From positions 1 through 64,000 of the forward strand of contig CASERN010000009.1 in assembly GCA_949290355.1 (NCBI GenBank): DNA of 64,000 nt, read 5' to 3'. Positions 26,010 to 35,543 of this stretch are shown here, in pieces (within the stretch, counting starts at the first letter, position 1; each line of letters starts with the position of its first letter). Position numbers and translations under genes: made by a program. Source of the DNA: an uncultured bacterium. GTDB lineage: Bacteria; Cyanobacteriota; Vampirovibrionia; Gastranaerophilales; Gastranaerophilaceae. The notes beneath the pieces were generated by a model. It had not been told where the DNA came from. It saw nothing but the letters and a program-made list of their open reading frames with translations, and ran no database searches.

Positions 26010-26732
26010 TTAAACTCCTTTAGGAATAAATCTTTCTTTTAAAACTTGTAATACAAATAAAGGTAAAGTAGGAAAAATTCTTTTAAATCGTTTTGGTTCT
26101 TTTACAGTTCTATAAAGCCATTCCAAACCTATCTTTTGATAGATTTCAGGAGCTCTTTGAACGCAGCCTGACCAAACGTCAAAACTTCCACCAACTCCAA
26201 TAAATAAACTATCCGGCAACAATTTTTTAGCTTTATAAATAAATTCCTCTTGTCTTGGAGAACCTAAAGCACATAGTACCAAACGAGGCTGTCTGATTTT
26301 AATATCATTTAAAACACTTTCATCATCTTCAAAATAGCCATCTTTTACATATGTAATGTATAAATCAGGGAATTCCTGTTGAATTTTTTCTTTTGCTTTT
26401 TGAACAACTTCAGGTCTAGCTCCAATCAAAGCTAAAGACTGAGAATTTACAGATGTTATTTCTATCATTTTATGAGAAAATTCAATACCTGCAATTCTAT
26501 GAACATTATGACCTAAAATCTTAAGTCCCAACTCCACTCCTATTCCATCAGGAATAACAAGTTCTGCATTATTAATAATTTCAGCAAACTCAGAGTCTTT
26601 TACTGCTCTATCAATCATTTCAGGATTAATAGTTACAACTTGACCTGAAATAGAATTTGCATATTCGACAGCTTCATCAAAACTGAAGGAATCAACATTT
26701 AAACCTTGAATTTTTACTAAATTTCTTTCCAT
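26010..26732 (-). CDS. WecG/TagA/CpsF-family glycosyltransferase
   Basis: The 240-residue protein shows the GT26 family features: VVTINPEMIDRAVKDSEFA, IPDGIGVELGLKILG, LCALGSPRQEEFIYKAKK and IGVGGSFDVWSGCVQRAPEI, ending with the hydrophobic GLEWLYRTVKEPKRFKRIFP. Members add N-acetylmannosaminuronate or N-acetylmannosamine to a lipid-linked sugar at the membrane face. The exact donor cannot be fixed. It sits with the envelope genes of this strand and is closely followed by the half transketolase. Confidence 0.92.
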   Translation of the reverse strand: MERNLVKIQGLNVDSFSFDEAVEYANSISGQVVTINPEMIDRAVKDSEFAEIINNAELVIPDGIGVELGLKILGHNVHRIAGIEFSHKMIEITSVNSQSLALIGARPEVVQKAKEKIQQEFPDLYITYVKDGYFEDDESVLNDIKIRQPRLVLCALGSPRQEEFIYKAKKLLPDSLFIGVGGSFDVWSGCVQRAPEIYQKIGLEWLYRTVKEPKRFKRIFPTLPLFVLQVLKERFIPKGV

Positions 26733-26786
26733 AAGATAATTATAAACTAATTTTCACATTTGGTAAAGAGAAAATTTAAACTTGTA

Positions 26787-27818
26787 CTAATATATCTTAG
26801 CCAACTTAAATAAATAATCCTCTTTTGCTCCTGATTGAAAGCCTTTAGGTATAAAGTTTTCCTTAAATTTTTCAACAGCATATCTATCTGTCATACCGGA
26901 AATATAATCCGTTACAATTCTTTCAATCTTTGACTCTTCACATACAGGTTTTAACATATCACAATATAAAAAGAATAGCTCTTTTATCACATTTCTTGCT
27001 TTTTTCTCTTCTAATTTGGCCAGAGATGAATCTTCATAAACATTTTCAAACATCCATTGCCTTAGTTTTGTTGTATAATGCCAACCTTCTTCACTCATTG
27101 ATACAATGGGTTTGCCAACTGAGTTAACTACTATTTCTCTTATCATCTTTTCAAGTCTCTTACTTTGGACTGATGAAAAATAATTTATACACTCTTTAGG
27201 TAAATCAGTCTCTGCAATTATACCTGCTCTTATTGAATCTTCAATATCATGATTTATATATGCAATTTTATCAGCCAATTGAACTACTTGGGCCTCAGGA
27301 GTCTTAGGGGTATAGCCCCAAGTATGAGTCAAAATACCATCTACAGTTTCTCTACATAAATTTAAATCTTCTAAAATTTCGACAACCCTTACGCTTTGGA
27401 TATTATGATGAAAACCTCCCTTGACAAGCTCATTTAAAACTCCTTCACCACAGTGCCCAAATGGAGTATGCCCAAGATCATGTCCTAAAGAAATAGCTTC
27501 TACCAAATCCTCATTCAAATCAAGCGCTCTTGCAATTGTTCTACCTATTTGAGATACTTCCAATGTGTGTGTTAATCGTGTTCTAAAATGATCATCAAAT
27601 GGAGATAAAAACACCTGCGTCTTATGCTTTAATCTTCTAAAAGCCTTTGAATGAAGAATCCTATCTCTATCTCTTTGAAATTCAGTTCTCATATTACAAG
27701 GTTTTACAGCTTTTTGTCTTCCCTTTGTATATCTGCTTTTTGTCGCAAATTCAGAAAGATTATCAATCTCTCTTTGTTCAAGTTTATATCTTATCGTATC
27801 TTTTAATTGTTCATCCAT
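26787..27818 (-). CDS. dGTP triphosphohydrolase-like HD-domain protein
   Basis: The 343-residue enzyme carries RTRLTHTLEVSQIGRTIARA (first His of HD), SLGHDLGHTPFGHCGEGVL with the HD pair, and HNIQSVRVVEIL, as in dNTPases of the type 2 group. It hydrolyses dGTP or other dNTPs to nucleoside and triphosphate. AAAGGA precedes the ATG by 9 bases. The upstream gene is an unknown membrane protein and the downstream one a WecG-type transferase; no clear functional link. Confidence 0.92.
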   Translation of the reverse strand: MDEQLKDTIRYKLEQREIDNLSEFATKSRYTKGRQKAVKPCNMRTEFQRDRDRILHSKAFRRLKHKTQVFLSPFDDHFRTRLTHTLEVSQIGRTIARALDLNEDLVEAISLGHDLGHTPFGHCGEGVLNELVKGGFHHNIQSVRVVEILEDLNLCRETVDGILTHTWGYTPKTPEAQVVQLADKIAYINHDIEDSIRAGIIAETDLPKECINYFSSVQSKRLEKMIREIVVNSVGKPIVSMSEEGWHYTTKLRQWMFENVYEDSSLAKLEEKKARNVIKELFFLYCDMLKPVCEESKIERIVTDYISGMTDRYAVEKFKENFIPKGFQSGAKEDYLFKLAKIY

Positions 27819-27865
27819 ATAAATAAATCCTTTAAGAAAAATTGTAACAAAAAATTTTTTTATTG

Positions 27866-29503
27866 TTATACTTTATCCGATGTAGGTTTTAAAAGATCTC
27901 GGGGACTAAAAGAAATATTAAAAGAATATTTTTTACGCATATCATCAACCATTGTCCCAATTTTATTCATTACCCAGCCAGAAACAAGACCAAATATCAA
28001 TGCTTTACCTCCTGATACAAGTCTGGCGGTACTGTATAAAGATGTAGCAATTGCTCCAACTGCAGGAATTCCATATTTTAAAGAGACAGAATACCTATCA
28101 TCTTTGTTATCAGCTTTATTTAAATAATACCCGACAGTACCCATTGTAAATAAAATAGACAAAACATCAGTTGGAGCAGATCCTAGTTTTAAATCCCTTG
28201 CTTTATCAAAATATTGAACAGTTTCTGTATCAATTGATTTATCAAGCGATTTAACAGCAGCTTCAACTTTAGATTTTAATGACAAATATTTATCATTAGG
28301 CAAAATTGACTTATATTCAGATAGTAATTCTTGTAATTGACCTTTTGAAGTGTCTTTTAGGATATTTTTCACTTGAAAAATATGATCTTTTATAGAAATT
28401 AGATCTTCGGAATTATAATGATACTTATCAGGATTCAATTTAAAAGAATCATTTAATTTTACAAGGTTAGCTATAATTTTTTCATTCAAGAGTTTTCTAT
28501 CGCTTGCTTCTTTCACTCCTGACAATTTTTTATAAGCCTCAAGATTTTCTCTCAAAGCATTCATTACCTTATTTGTATTTTCATCCAGCGGACTTACGAA
28601 TTTTTGAATATTATTTATAACTTTTAATGTTGATTCATAACTATCAGAAATATCATGAGTTATAATATTCCTCAAAACATTTGTCTCATCCATAAGTTTC
28701 ATTTTAGCAGGAAGCATATAATCTTCTGCGATAAAAGACTGGTACATATTCTTCGATCTGAAATTATTTAAATCTTTCAAGCTGCTATCCCAAAAGAATT
28801 GAAATAACCCGTCAGATGCCTTTCTGATTTTTTTTAATCTGCCTAATCTTGCGTTTATACCAAAGCCTTTATCCAGATTTTCATTTACATTTTGAATTTT
28901 TAAGTTTATCTTTTCAATTTTAGCAGCTAACTCTTTATTTGATGGATTATTTTCAATAATTTTTGCATTCAAATCTGACATATAATCTGTCAAAGTGGCA
29001 AATTTTCTCTGAGTCTTTGCATATGATAAATTTACAGTTTTTCTGCCTATTCTTTCAAAATATTTTGTTACCTTTTGATGAATACTTTTAGTAAGCCCTC
29101 TTTGACCGTTTTTGCCCCACATCAATCTTTGGAAAAATACGTCTTTCAACGTTGTAAAATTATTTATGCTTTCCATTTTTCCAAGAAATAAATCAATTTG
29201 AGATGCAACAAATCTATATAGATTTTTAAAATTATCACCTTTTGCTATTTTTTGTTCTAACTTTTGTTTCCATTTATCTAAAAATTTAACAGAACTTTTG
29301 TTAAAACCTCCTCTTAACAAAGCTAAAGTTCCAAAACCTATTAACAAAGCAGAAACTGTAAGAGTAATCCCTAATTTATGACTTTTATTATCCTTAGTTT
29401 CGTCTAAATATTTTGCATCAAAATAGTAGCCGCTTTTAGGCTGTTTAAAATCACTAAATGACTGACTTTGCCCAGTTTTTGAAACTGTTACTGAATTTAT
29501 CAT
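27866..29503 (-). CDS. large membrane protein of unknown function
   Basis: A 545-residue protein with one hydrophobic helix near 45-65 (LGITLTVSALLIGFGTLALL) and a pair near 455-520 (VLSILFTMGTVGYYLNKAD, ALIFGLVSGWVMNKIGTMVD). Between them lies a 380-residue charged, helical region. Both ends hold short Ser-Phe elements (SQSFSDF; NISFSPRDLLK). No domain recognised. It lies 65 bases downstream of lpxB on the same strand, so it may share the envelope transcript. Its layout matches the other unknown membrane proteins of the window. Confidence 0.7.
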   Translation of the reverse strand: MINSVTVSKTGQSQSFSDFKQPKSGYYFDAKYLDETKDNKSHKLGITLTVSALLIGFGTLALLRGGFNKSSVKFLDKWKQKLEQKIAKGDNFKNLYRFVASQIDLFLGKMESINNFTTLKDVFFQRLMWGKNGQRGLTKSIHQKVTKYFERIGRKTVNLSYAKTQRKFATLTDYMSDLNAKIIENNPSNKELAAKIEKINLKIQNVNENLDKGFGINARLGRLKKIRKASDGLFQFFWDSSLKDLNNFRSKNMYQSFIAEDYMLPAKMKLMDETNVLRNIITHDISDSYESTLKVINNIQKFVSPLDENTNKVMNALRENLEAYKKLSGVKEASDRKLLNEKIIANLVKLNDSFKLNPDKYHYNSEDLISIKDHIFQVKNILKDTSKGQLQELLSEYKSILPNDKYLSLKSKVEAAVKSLDKSIDTETVQYFDKARDLKLGSAPTDVLSILFTMGTVGYYLNKADNKDDRYSVSLKYGIPAVGAIATSLYSTARLVSGGKALIFGLVSGWVMNKIGTMVDDMRKKYSFNISFSPRDLLKPTSDKV

Positions 29504-29567
29504 ACGCTACCTATTATTATTAACGTAAAAAGAGCTAAAATATTGCTATTTTATAAAATTTTATTAA

Positions 29568-30689
29568 CTAAGATAGTGCTTTGATAATTTCATCTGCGAC
29601 TTCATTTGATGAAATTTTATCAGATAAAAGAGCTTTTACCTCTCCTAGTTGAGAAATATTCTTTGCTCTGATCTCTTTTTCAAATAAAAGTTTTTCGATT
29701 TCATACGTGATTTTATGCACATTGACATTGCCTTGAATAATTTCTGGGACAATCAATTTATCAGCAATTATATTCGGTAAAGATACACGTTTTATGCATC
29801 TTACTAAAAGATATATGAAATAAAACAGCCAAGGTCCTCTATACGCAATTATCATTGGAGTTTGGTAAAGACAAGCCTCTAAAGCAACCGTACCTGAAGC
29901 TAAAATTAATGCATCAGAAACACTTAATAGAGCTTGATTTTCTCCTTTTATCACTTTAAAATCACTGTTTTTTAAATACTTATTATAAACTTTATCTGAT
30001 AAATTAGGAGCATGAGAAATACAAAATTGCAAATCAGGGTGTTTTTTCTTCAAATCTTTTGCACTATTTATAAAAACATTCATCAAATACTTCAATTCAA
30101 ATTCCCTTGACCCAGGGAAAATTGAAACTAATTTTTTATTTTTATCAAAACCATGAGCTTCAAAGAATTTATCTCTATCAGCTTTTGGTGGCAATTGTGA
30201 TACTAGAGGATGTCCACAATAATGAGTTTTTATGTCATATTTTTCATACAAAGTTTTTTCAAAAGGGAAAATACATAAAACCTCATCTACATTTTTCTTA
30301 ATTGTGTTAATTCTCCACTTCCTGCTAGCCCAAACTTGAGGAGGAATATAATAATAAACTTTTATTCCTGCTTTTTTCAAGAACTTGGAAATATTGAGAT
30401 TAAATGCACCATAGTCTATAAGCAATACAAGATCAGGTCTATATTCTTTTGTCAGATAATCAACCACTCTCCTGCCTAATTTAAAATGATCTTTTATTAT
30501 TTTCAACGAAAGCCCGACAGCTCCCATCTTCTTTTGATCAGAAAATAATTTTACACCGGCATTACGAAGATTTTCCCCACCTATACCCTGAATTTCAATA
30601 TCAGGATTAGCTAATTTCACAGCCTTTGCAACATGAGATGCGTGGATATCTCCCGAATATTCTCCAGTTATTATAAATAATTTTTTCAT
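29568..30689 (-). CDS. lpxB: lipid-A-disaccharide synthase
   Basis: The 373-residue GT19 enzyme joins UDP-diacylglucosamine and lipid X to form the lipid A disaccharide. FIITGEYSGDIHASHVAKAV is the N-terminal signature, followed by YYIPPQVWASRKWRINTIKK, HYCGHPLVSQLP and SIFPGSREFELKYL, all conserved. SGTVALEACLYQTPMIIAYR near 265 contains the UDP-binding Glu. lpxI ends one base upstream, so the two steps of lipid A synthesis are coupled. Confidence 0.95.
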   Translation of the reverse strand: MKKLFIITGEYSGDIHASHVAKAVKLANPDIEIQGIGGENLRNAGVKLFSDQKKMGAVGLSLKIIKDHFKLGRRVVDYLTKEYRPDLVLLIDYGAFNLNISKFLKKAGIKVYYYIPPQVWASRKWRINTIKKNVDEVLCIFPFEKTLYEKYDIKTHYCGHPLVSQLPPKADRDKFFEAHGFDKNKKLVSIFPGSREFELKYLMNVFINSAKDLKKKHPDLQFCISHAPNLSDKVYNKYLKNSDFKVIKGENQALLSVSDALILASGTVALEACLYQTPMIIAYRGPWLFYFIYLLVRCIKRVSLPNIIADKLIVPEIIQGNVNVHKITYEIEKLLFEKEIRAKNISQLGEVKALLSDKISSNEVADEIIKALS

Positions 30690-30690
30690 T

Positions 30691-31506
30691 CTACACAGCC
30701 ATTATTACAATATTATTAGCATCTGCAAATTTAATAACTTTTTCCTGATCAACAATAATTGTCTCATTAGCCTCAACTGCTATCAAATCTGCTTTATATT
30801 TTTTCATCGTCTTTAAAGTTCTTAAACCTATGGCAGGAATATCAAATCTTTTATCTTGTGAAGGCTTTGAAACCTTTACAATAACAGCATTTTTCTTAGC
30901 TAATTTGGCACCTCTTTTAATACACATATCAGTACCTTCAATAGCCTCTACTGCCATTATCATTTTATCTTTAATTACAACAGATTGTCCTACATCAACT
31001 TTTCCCATTTCTTTTGCGAGCCAAAAGCCGTAATTTACATCTTCCATTTGAGCCTCTGAAGGTTTTAACTTGCCTAAAACTCCTGATGGAATCATTAAAT
31101 TTTTTATAAAAATAGTCTGATCTAAAACTGTAATCCCATGTTTTTCAAACTCTTTTACAATCAAAAGCATAACTTCATCATCATTCAATCTTTTTACAGA
31201 TTGAAGAATCTCTATAGCCCTTTTATCAAATTTATGTAACTGCAACAATACCCTTTTATGTACCTTTCCTAAAAAAGTTACTTGTTTTATTTGTTCATCC
31301 ATAAATATTTTTTCAATTTTATTTACTTCTCCAGGATGACAAGAGTATACTTTTGAACAATATTTTTTTAATTCTTTTAAATTATCATTAGCAAGAGATA
31401 TACATATAACCTCAAAGCCGTTTTCTTTAGCGTATTGAGCCATTTTAACAGGTAAAATACCGTCTCCGGCTATTAATCCTTGTTTATTTTCCAACATTAA
31501 TGACAC
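30691..31506 (-). CDS. lpxI: UDP-2,3-diacylglucosamine diphosphatase LpxI
   Basis: A 271-residue LpxI: GLIAGDGILPVKMAQYAKEN at the start, ITVLDQTIFIKNLMIPSGVL, AVEAIEGTDMCIKRGAKL and FDIPAIGLRTLKTMKKYKAD in the C-terminal catalytic domain. It hydrolyses UDP-2,3-diacylglucosamine to lipid X and replaces LpxH in many lineages. The GTG start at 31506 has AGAGGAT at a good distance, better than the inner ATG. It immediately precedes lpxB. Confidence 0.93.
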   Translation of the reverse strand: MSLMLENKQGLIAGDGILPVKMAQYAKENGFEVICISLANDNLKELKKYCSKVYSCHPGEVNKIEKIFMDEQIKQVTFLGKVHKRVLLQLHKFDKRAIEILQSVKRLNDDEVMLLIVKEFEKHGITVLDQTIFIKNLMIPSGVLGKLKPSEAQMEDVNYGFWLAKEMGKVDVGQSVVIKDKMIMAVEAIEGTDMCIKRGAKLAKKNAVIVKVSKPSQDKRFDIPAIGLRTLKTMKKYKADLIAVEANETIIVDQEKVIKFADANNIVIMAV

Positions 31507-31543
31507 TTTTTTATCCTCTTTTACTAAAATTATTATATCACAA

Positions 31544-32170
31544 CTATTTTTTTAAAGAATTTATCTGCTCGACTTCTTCCTTATTAAACATTACAGCACC
31601 GCCCATCATTTTTGTGTTAAAAACAACCTGAGCATAAGATTCAGCAAGTTCTAACTTTAAAAACGCATCCTTCAATGTTTTATCTCCTACAATAAAACCA
31701 TGATTAGCCATTAGAACCGCGTCATAATCCTTGAAAAACTTAGCAGTTTTATGTACCAAATCCATTGAAGAAGGTAACCCATATTCTGCTAAAGGAATCT
31801 CTCCAAAATAAAAAACATTCTCAGCCATTATCGGTTCATCCAAAGGAATATGACAACAAGCAAAAGAACTTAAATACGGAGAATGAACATGAATGATGTA
31901 GTTAACATCAGGTCTTTGCTTATAAAATTCCACATGCAGCATTTTTTCTGAAGAAGGTTTTTTAACACCGTCTGTCAAATTTCCATTATAATCAATAACA
32001 ACAAGTTCATCTTCTGACAAATAACCATTTGCAGAACCTGAAGATGTAATTAATATTTTATCACCATATCTTGCAGACAAGTTACCAGAATAGCCAGGTG
32101 TAAAATTCTTCAGACCTGCCAATTTTCCATATTCTATGAGTTCTTTTTTTAACTTTATTAATTCATTCAT
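31544..32170 (-). CDS. class II aldolase/adducin-family protein
   Basis: The 208-residue protein fits class II sugar-phosphate aldolases. PGYSGNLSARYGDKILITSS (phosphate-binding loop), HVEFYKQRPDVNYIIHVHSP with the Zn-binding HxH, the catalytic Glu region EIPLAEYGLPSSMD and MANHGFIVGDKTLKDAF with the third His are all there. Substrates of the family are fuculose-, rhamnulose- or ribulose-phosphates; here the location between lptD-like and lpxI suggests a surface-sugar role, but this is only context. Confidence 0.88.
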   Translation of the reverse strand: MNELIKLKKELIEYGKLAGLKNFTPGYSGNLSARYGDKILITSSGSANGYLSEDELVVIDYNGNLTDGVKKPSSEKMLHVEFYKQRPDVNYIIHVHSPYLSSFACCHIPLDEPIMAENVFYFGEIPLAEYGLPSSMDLVHKTAKFFKDYDAVLMANHGFIVGDKTLKDAFLKLELAESYAQVVFNTKMMGGAVMFNKEEVEQINSLKK

Positions 32171-34402
32171 CTATATCTGTTCCTTATCAGGATCTTCTAT
32201 TTCTATAACTTCTGCATAAATCATTTTCTTTGCGTTTTTCTTCATGCTCGTATCAGGATTTTCTGTATCATATACCTTTAATTCTACATCTTCCTGATTA
32301 CTTTTAGCAAGTCTATCGGGATTTTTAATTTCCATCTTATCGAATGATACAGAAGAACCTTTAGTATCCATAGCAACTACAAACGCGAAATAAGTCTGCT
32401 GCCTTACCCAGTCATAACCAAAGTTTATTTTAAAATCATCCGGTCCTAATGCTATTATGAATGAATTTTCTTGAAACATTTCACCATTAGGCGAGTCTCC
32501 TGTAAGAGTCAATGTTCCTGACCAAGCAAGAGTCAAATATTTATGCACACGCAAAGCTTCTCTTATATAAACATTTGCATGTCCATATCTATACATATCA
32601 TACATTTGCATTGGAGTTCCATCTTGGTAAGCTGTTGCAAAAAAGCCTATATCCTGCATCCAATACTTATATTGTGAATGTACCCTTGGACCTATTCTTC
32701 CAACAAATTGAGTATCTCCCGTTCCGTATAAAGCTGCACTTCCCTGCATTACTAAAGATAAATCAAGATATTTCAGTTCCTCTCTATTACCGTATCTTAA
32801 TAAAGCCTGATCTATCTCTGCCATATAACGGGTTCTAAGTGTACCGATATCAGCAGGCTGAATACTTTCTCCATGCCTATTTTGGTCATTGTTTTGCATA
32901 TAACCAAAACTAAAACGATGTCTGAAATTTAAATCCAAGCCATTTCCAATAGTGGAAGGGACAACTGTCTTATCATGGTATATCAATTCTGCAGTATATT
33001 TAGGCATTCTCGGTCCAAACCACCATTCTTCCATATATGAATTTGCACCGTATTGCATATATAATTTATCATCTAAATATTGTTTACCTCTCAATATGAA
33101 TACATCTGCTGACGAACCATATCCAAAATCTGTATAGTTTGTAGCACTTCGATACTTTAACAAGCCACCAAACCCAATACCGCTTTTGTTATTTAATATT
33201 GGCATAATTTTAACAGAAGAGCCATCCTGTAATGGAGTATCAAATACAAAACCAGGTCCTAAAAACATACCTAATTTTCCACGGGAACCAAATTCCGGAT
33301 AGTTTCCTTCAAAATACTCATGCTTTTTATTTGTGTGGACTGTAATTGAAGGTAAAGTGAATAAATTAACATCACCATAATTTATTTGAGCCTTTTTTAA
33401 TGTTATTACATCATTATTCTTTTTAGCATCAACATAGATATCTTTAACTTTTACATTTACAGCAGTATCACCAACTTCATCACTAATTGAAGACCTGTCT
33501 TCATCATCAATAATCATTCTATTAAAATTGTTACCACCAATCATTCTTGATTGAAGATTTAAAATATAAGACTCCTCTGACGAAAATTTACCATCATGAA
33601 GGATTATTTTATCTCCTTCCATTTCAGATTTTCTTGCTCTAACGGTCATCATAGCAGCCTTGGTTTCAATATTATCCATGAAAGCATTTTCTTCGTTCAA
33701 ATTAATCTGCAAATAATCCCCGTAAATGCTTTTTCCATCTCGAATAAGTTCAACTTTACCATAAGCTTTCAAGATATTTGAAGCTTGATTATAGACCATC
33801 TTATCAGCCTTCAAAGTAACTTTTTGAGGAGGAAATACCAAAACTGGAGATCCTGTAGCAATTATATCAAGAGTTTTGTCATCATAATCAATATTGTCAG
33901 CATCTAGTACTACATCATTTGAAGTTACTTGTTGTTTTACTCCGCCTTCTAATTCCAAAGCATTTGTACTTTCAGAAGACACTTCTGCATTATCAGAATC
34001 TTTTTTCTCTTTCTTTTTTTCTGAGTTATTTTGTTTACTATCTTTTGAATTTTTAAAGTTAATATTTAATTCTTTATTTAATTCATCATTTTCTTCTTTT
34101 TCAAGACGCTCCTGTTCAAGCTTTTCTTTTTCAATGAGTTTTTGATAATTTTTATAATCTTTTTCTCTTAAATAATTTGTTATTTTTATCCTTGTCTTTT
34201 TAAATAAAGGCATACCTCTTACAGGCTTTGTCTGGTTTCCATATTTAACCTCAACATTAGGCATAGGACCCACTGGAGACTCATAGAAAGAATTATTAAA
34301 AACTTCTTCTAAATCTTCAGGGCTTTTTATCAATTCCGCAGATAACACCTGCGAAGCTGATGTTGTCAATATTAATGCTGTAATTAATAAAACCTTTTTC
34401 AA
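32171..34402 (-). CDS. LptD-like LPS-assembly outer-membrane protein
   Basis: The 743-residue protein has a signal peptide (MKKVLLITALILTTSASQVLSA split here at Met in place of TTG), a Glu/Lys-rich linker near 90-150, and an OstA/LptA-type jelly-roll at about 165-290 (VVLDADNIDYDDKTLDIIAT). A long C-terminal beta-barrel-like half rich in aromatic strands follows. This is the layout of LptD, which inserts LPS in the outer leaflet; cyanobacterial forms diverge strongly. The TTG start has AGAAGG 7 bases upstream. lpxI and lpxB are downstream, so assembly and synthesis are grouped. Confidence 0.75.
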   Translation of the reverse strand: MKKVLLITALILTTSASQVLSAELIKSPEDLEEVFNNSFYESPVGPMPNVEVKYGNQTKPVRGMPLFKKTRIKITNYLREKDYKNYQKLIEKEKLEQERLEKEENDELNKELNINFKNSKDSKQNNSEKKKEKKDSDNAEVSSESTNALELEGGVKQQVTSNDVVLDADNIDYDDKTLDIIATGSPVLVFPPQKVTLKADKMVYNQASNILKAYGKVELIRDGKSIYGDYLQINLNEENAFMDNIETKAAMMTVRARKSEMEGDKIILHDGKFSSEESYILNLQSRMIGGNNFNRMIIDDEDRSSISDEVGDTAVNVKVKDIYVDAKKNNDVITLKKAQINYGDVNLFTLPSITVHTNKKHEYFEGNYPEFGSRGKLGMFLGPGFVFDTPLQDGSSVKIMPILNNKSGIGFGGLLKYRSATNYTDFGYGSSADVFILRGKQYLDDKLYMQYGANSYMEEWWFGPRMPKYTAELIYHDKTVVPSTIGNGLDLNFRHRFSFGYMQNNDQNRHGESIQPADIGTLRTRYMAEIDQALLRYGNREELKYLDLSLVMQGSAALYGTGDTQFVGRIGPRVHSQYKYWMQDIGFFATAYQDGTPMQMYDMYRYGHANVYIREALRVHKYLTLAWSGTLTLTGDSPNGEMFQENSFIIALGPDDFKINFGYDWVRQQTYFAFVVAMDTKGSSVSFDKMEIKNPDRLAKSNQEDVELKVYDTENPDTSMKKNAKKMIYAEVIEIEDPDKEQI

Positions 34403-34416
34403 TTTCCTGCCTTCTA

Positions 34417-35541
34417 TTAAATATAATTTAACGGATTATTCGGTTTTCCGTTAATTCTAACTTCAAAATGTACATGAGGACCGGTACTATAACCTGTAGT
34501 TCCTTCATATCCTACAACTTCTCCTTTATTCACAAATTGTCCTTGTCCTACTCTTATTGACGACATATGAGCATATAAAGTAGTTGTTGGTTTACCGTTA
34601 ACTACTCCATGGTCAAGGATTACAACTTTTCCATAACCACCATACCAACCGGAATAAATTACCTTTCCGGAATTAGATGCACGTATACTTCCTCGGTTTG
34701 GTCCTGCAATATCAACACCTGAATGGAAAGTTCTACTGTTGAATATAGGATGAGTTCTCCATCCAAAAGGAGATGTAATTCTTCCTCCTATTGGTTTCAT
34801 AAAACCGGACGATGTTATTCTTACATTTGATGAACCTCTATTACGAGCAATCATACTCTGTATACTTGCAGACTGACGAGCAAGTTCTCTTTCTGCTCTT
34901 TCATAGGTCTTTCTGTCGGTCTTATATTTATTAATCATACTTTGATTTTGTGCAATAGCATATTTTATATTTTTTTGTTGAGAATTGATATCCTGAATAG
35001 ACTGAGCTAAAGCTATTTTTTTAGCCTCTATATTCTTTTTCATAAGAGCAATTTTTTGAGATTTTGCTCTAACAGATAAAATTCTTGCATAATCTTTTTT
35101 CAAAACTATTTTTTCAAAATATAGAATATCTAATAATGAATTCAAATCTTTTGCTGTAAAAATCAACTGAAACATACCTGTTCTTTGATTTTTATAAACT
35201 TGTCTTATCCTTTTGCGCATATCAACATTTGCTTGATTAAACTCCGCAACAGATGCTGCCAAATCTTTTTCCATTTGTTTAAGCTGAATTTCAAGACTTG
35301 AATATTGATTTTTTGTTTGTTGAAGATTAGTAGATGCCTGTTCTAATTTTTGTTGATTTTTATACAGCTTATTTTTTTCTAAATGTTCAAGAGCCTTTAA
35401 TCGTTTAATTTTTTCATGCGTAACTCTTTGCTTATGTTGGATAGTTTTAAGTTGATTCGCACTGGCAATCATACTTATATTACCTATAAGCAATGCTAAA
35501 AAAACTATAAATATATTTTTTAATACTTTACTCAGATTCAT
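34417..35541 (-). CDS. EnvC/NlpD-like M23 (LytM) domain protein
   Basis: The 374-residue protein starts with a signal peptide (IFIVFLALLIGNISMIASAN), continues with a coiled coil (about 28-230) and ends in a LytM domain. FHSGVDIAGP, LYAHMSSI and GPHVHFEVRI supply the H-x3-D, H and H-x-H zinc ligands, so it could be an active endopeptidase, unlike the degenerate EnvC activators. It acts in the periplasm on peptidoglycan or on amidases in cell separation. It starts 2 bases after a 34-residue membrane peptide and has no Shine-Dalgarno of its own, which indicates translational coupling. Confidence 0.9.
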   Translation of the reverse strand: MNLSKVLKNIFIVFLALLIGNISMIASANQLKTIQHKQRVTHEKIKRLKALEHLEKNKLYKNQQKLEQASTNLQQTKNQYSSLEIQLKQMEKDLAASVAEFNQANVDMRKRIRQVYKNQRTGMFQLIFTAKDLNSLLDILYFEKIVLKKDYARILSVRAKSQKIALMKKNIEAKKIALAQSIQDINSQQKNIKYAIAQNQSMINKYKTDRKTYERAERELARQSASIQSMIARNRGSSNVRITSSGFMKPIGGRITSPFGWRTHPIFNSRTFHSGVDIAGPNRGSIRASNSGKVIYSGWYGGYGKVVILDHGVVNGKPTTTLYAHMSSIRVGQGQFVNKGEVVGYEGTTGYSTGPHVHFEVRINGKPNNPLNYI

Positions 35542-35543
35542 AC

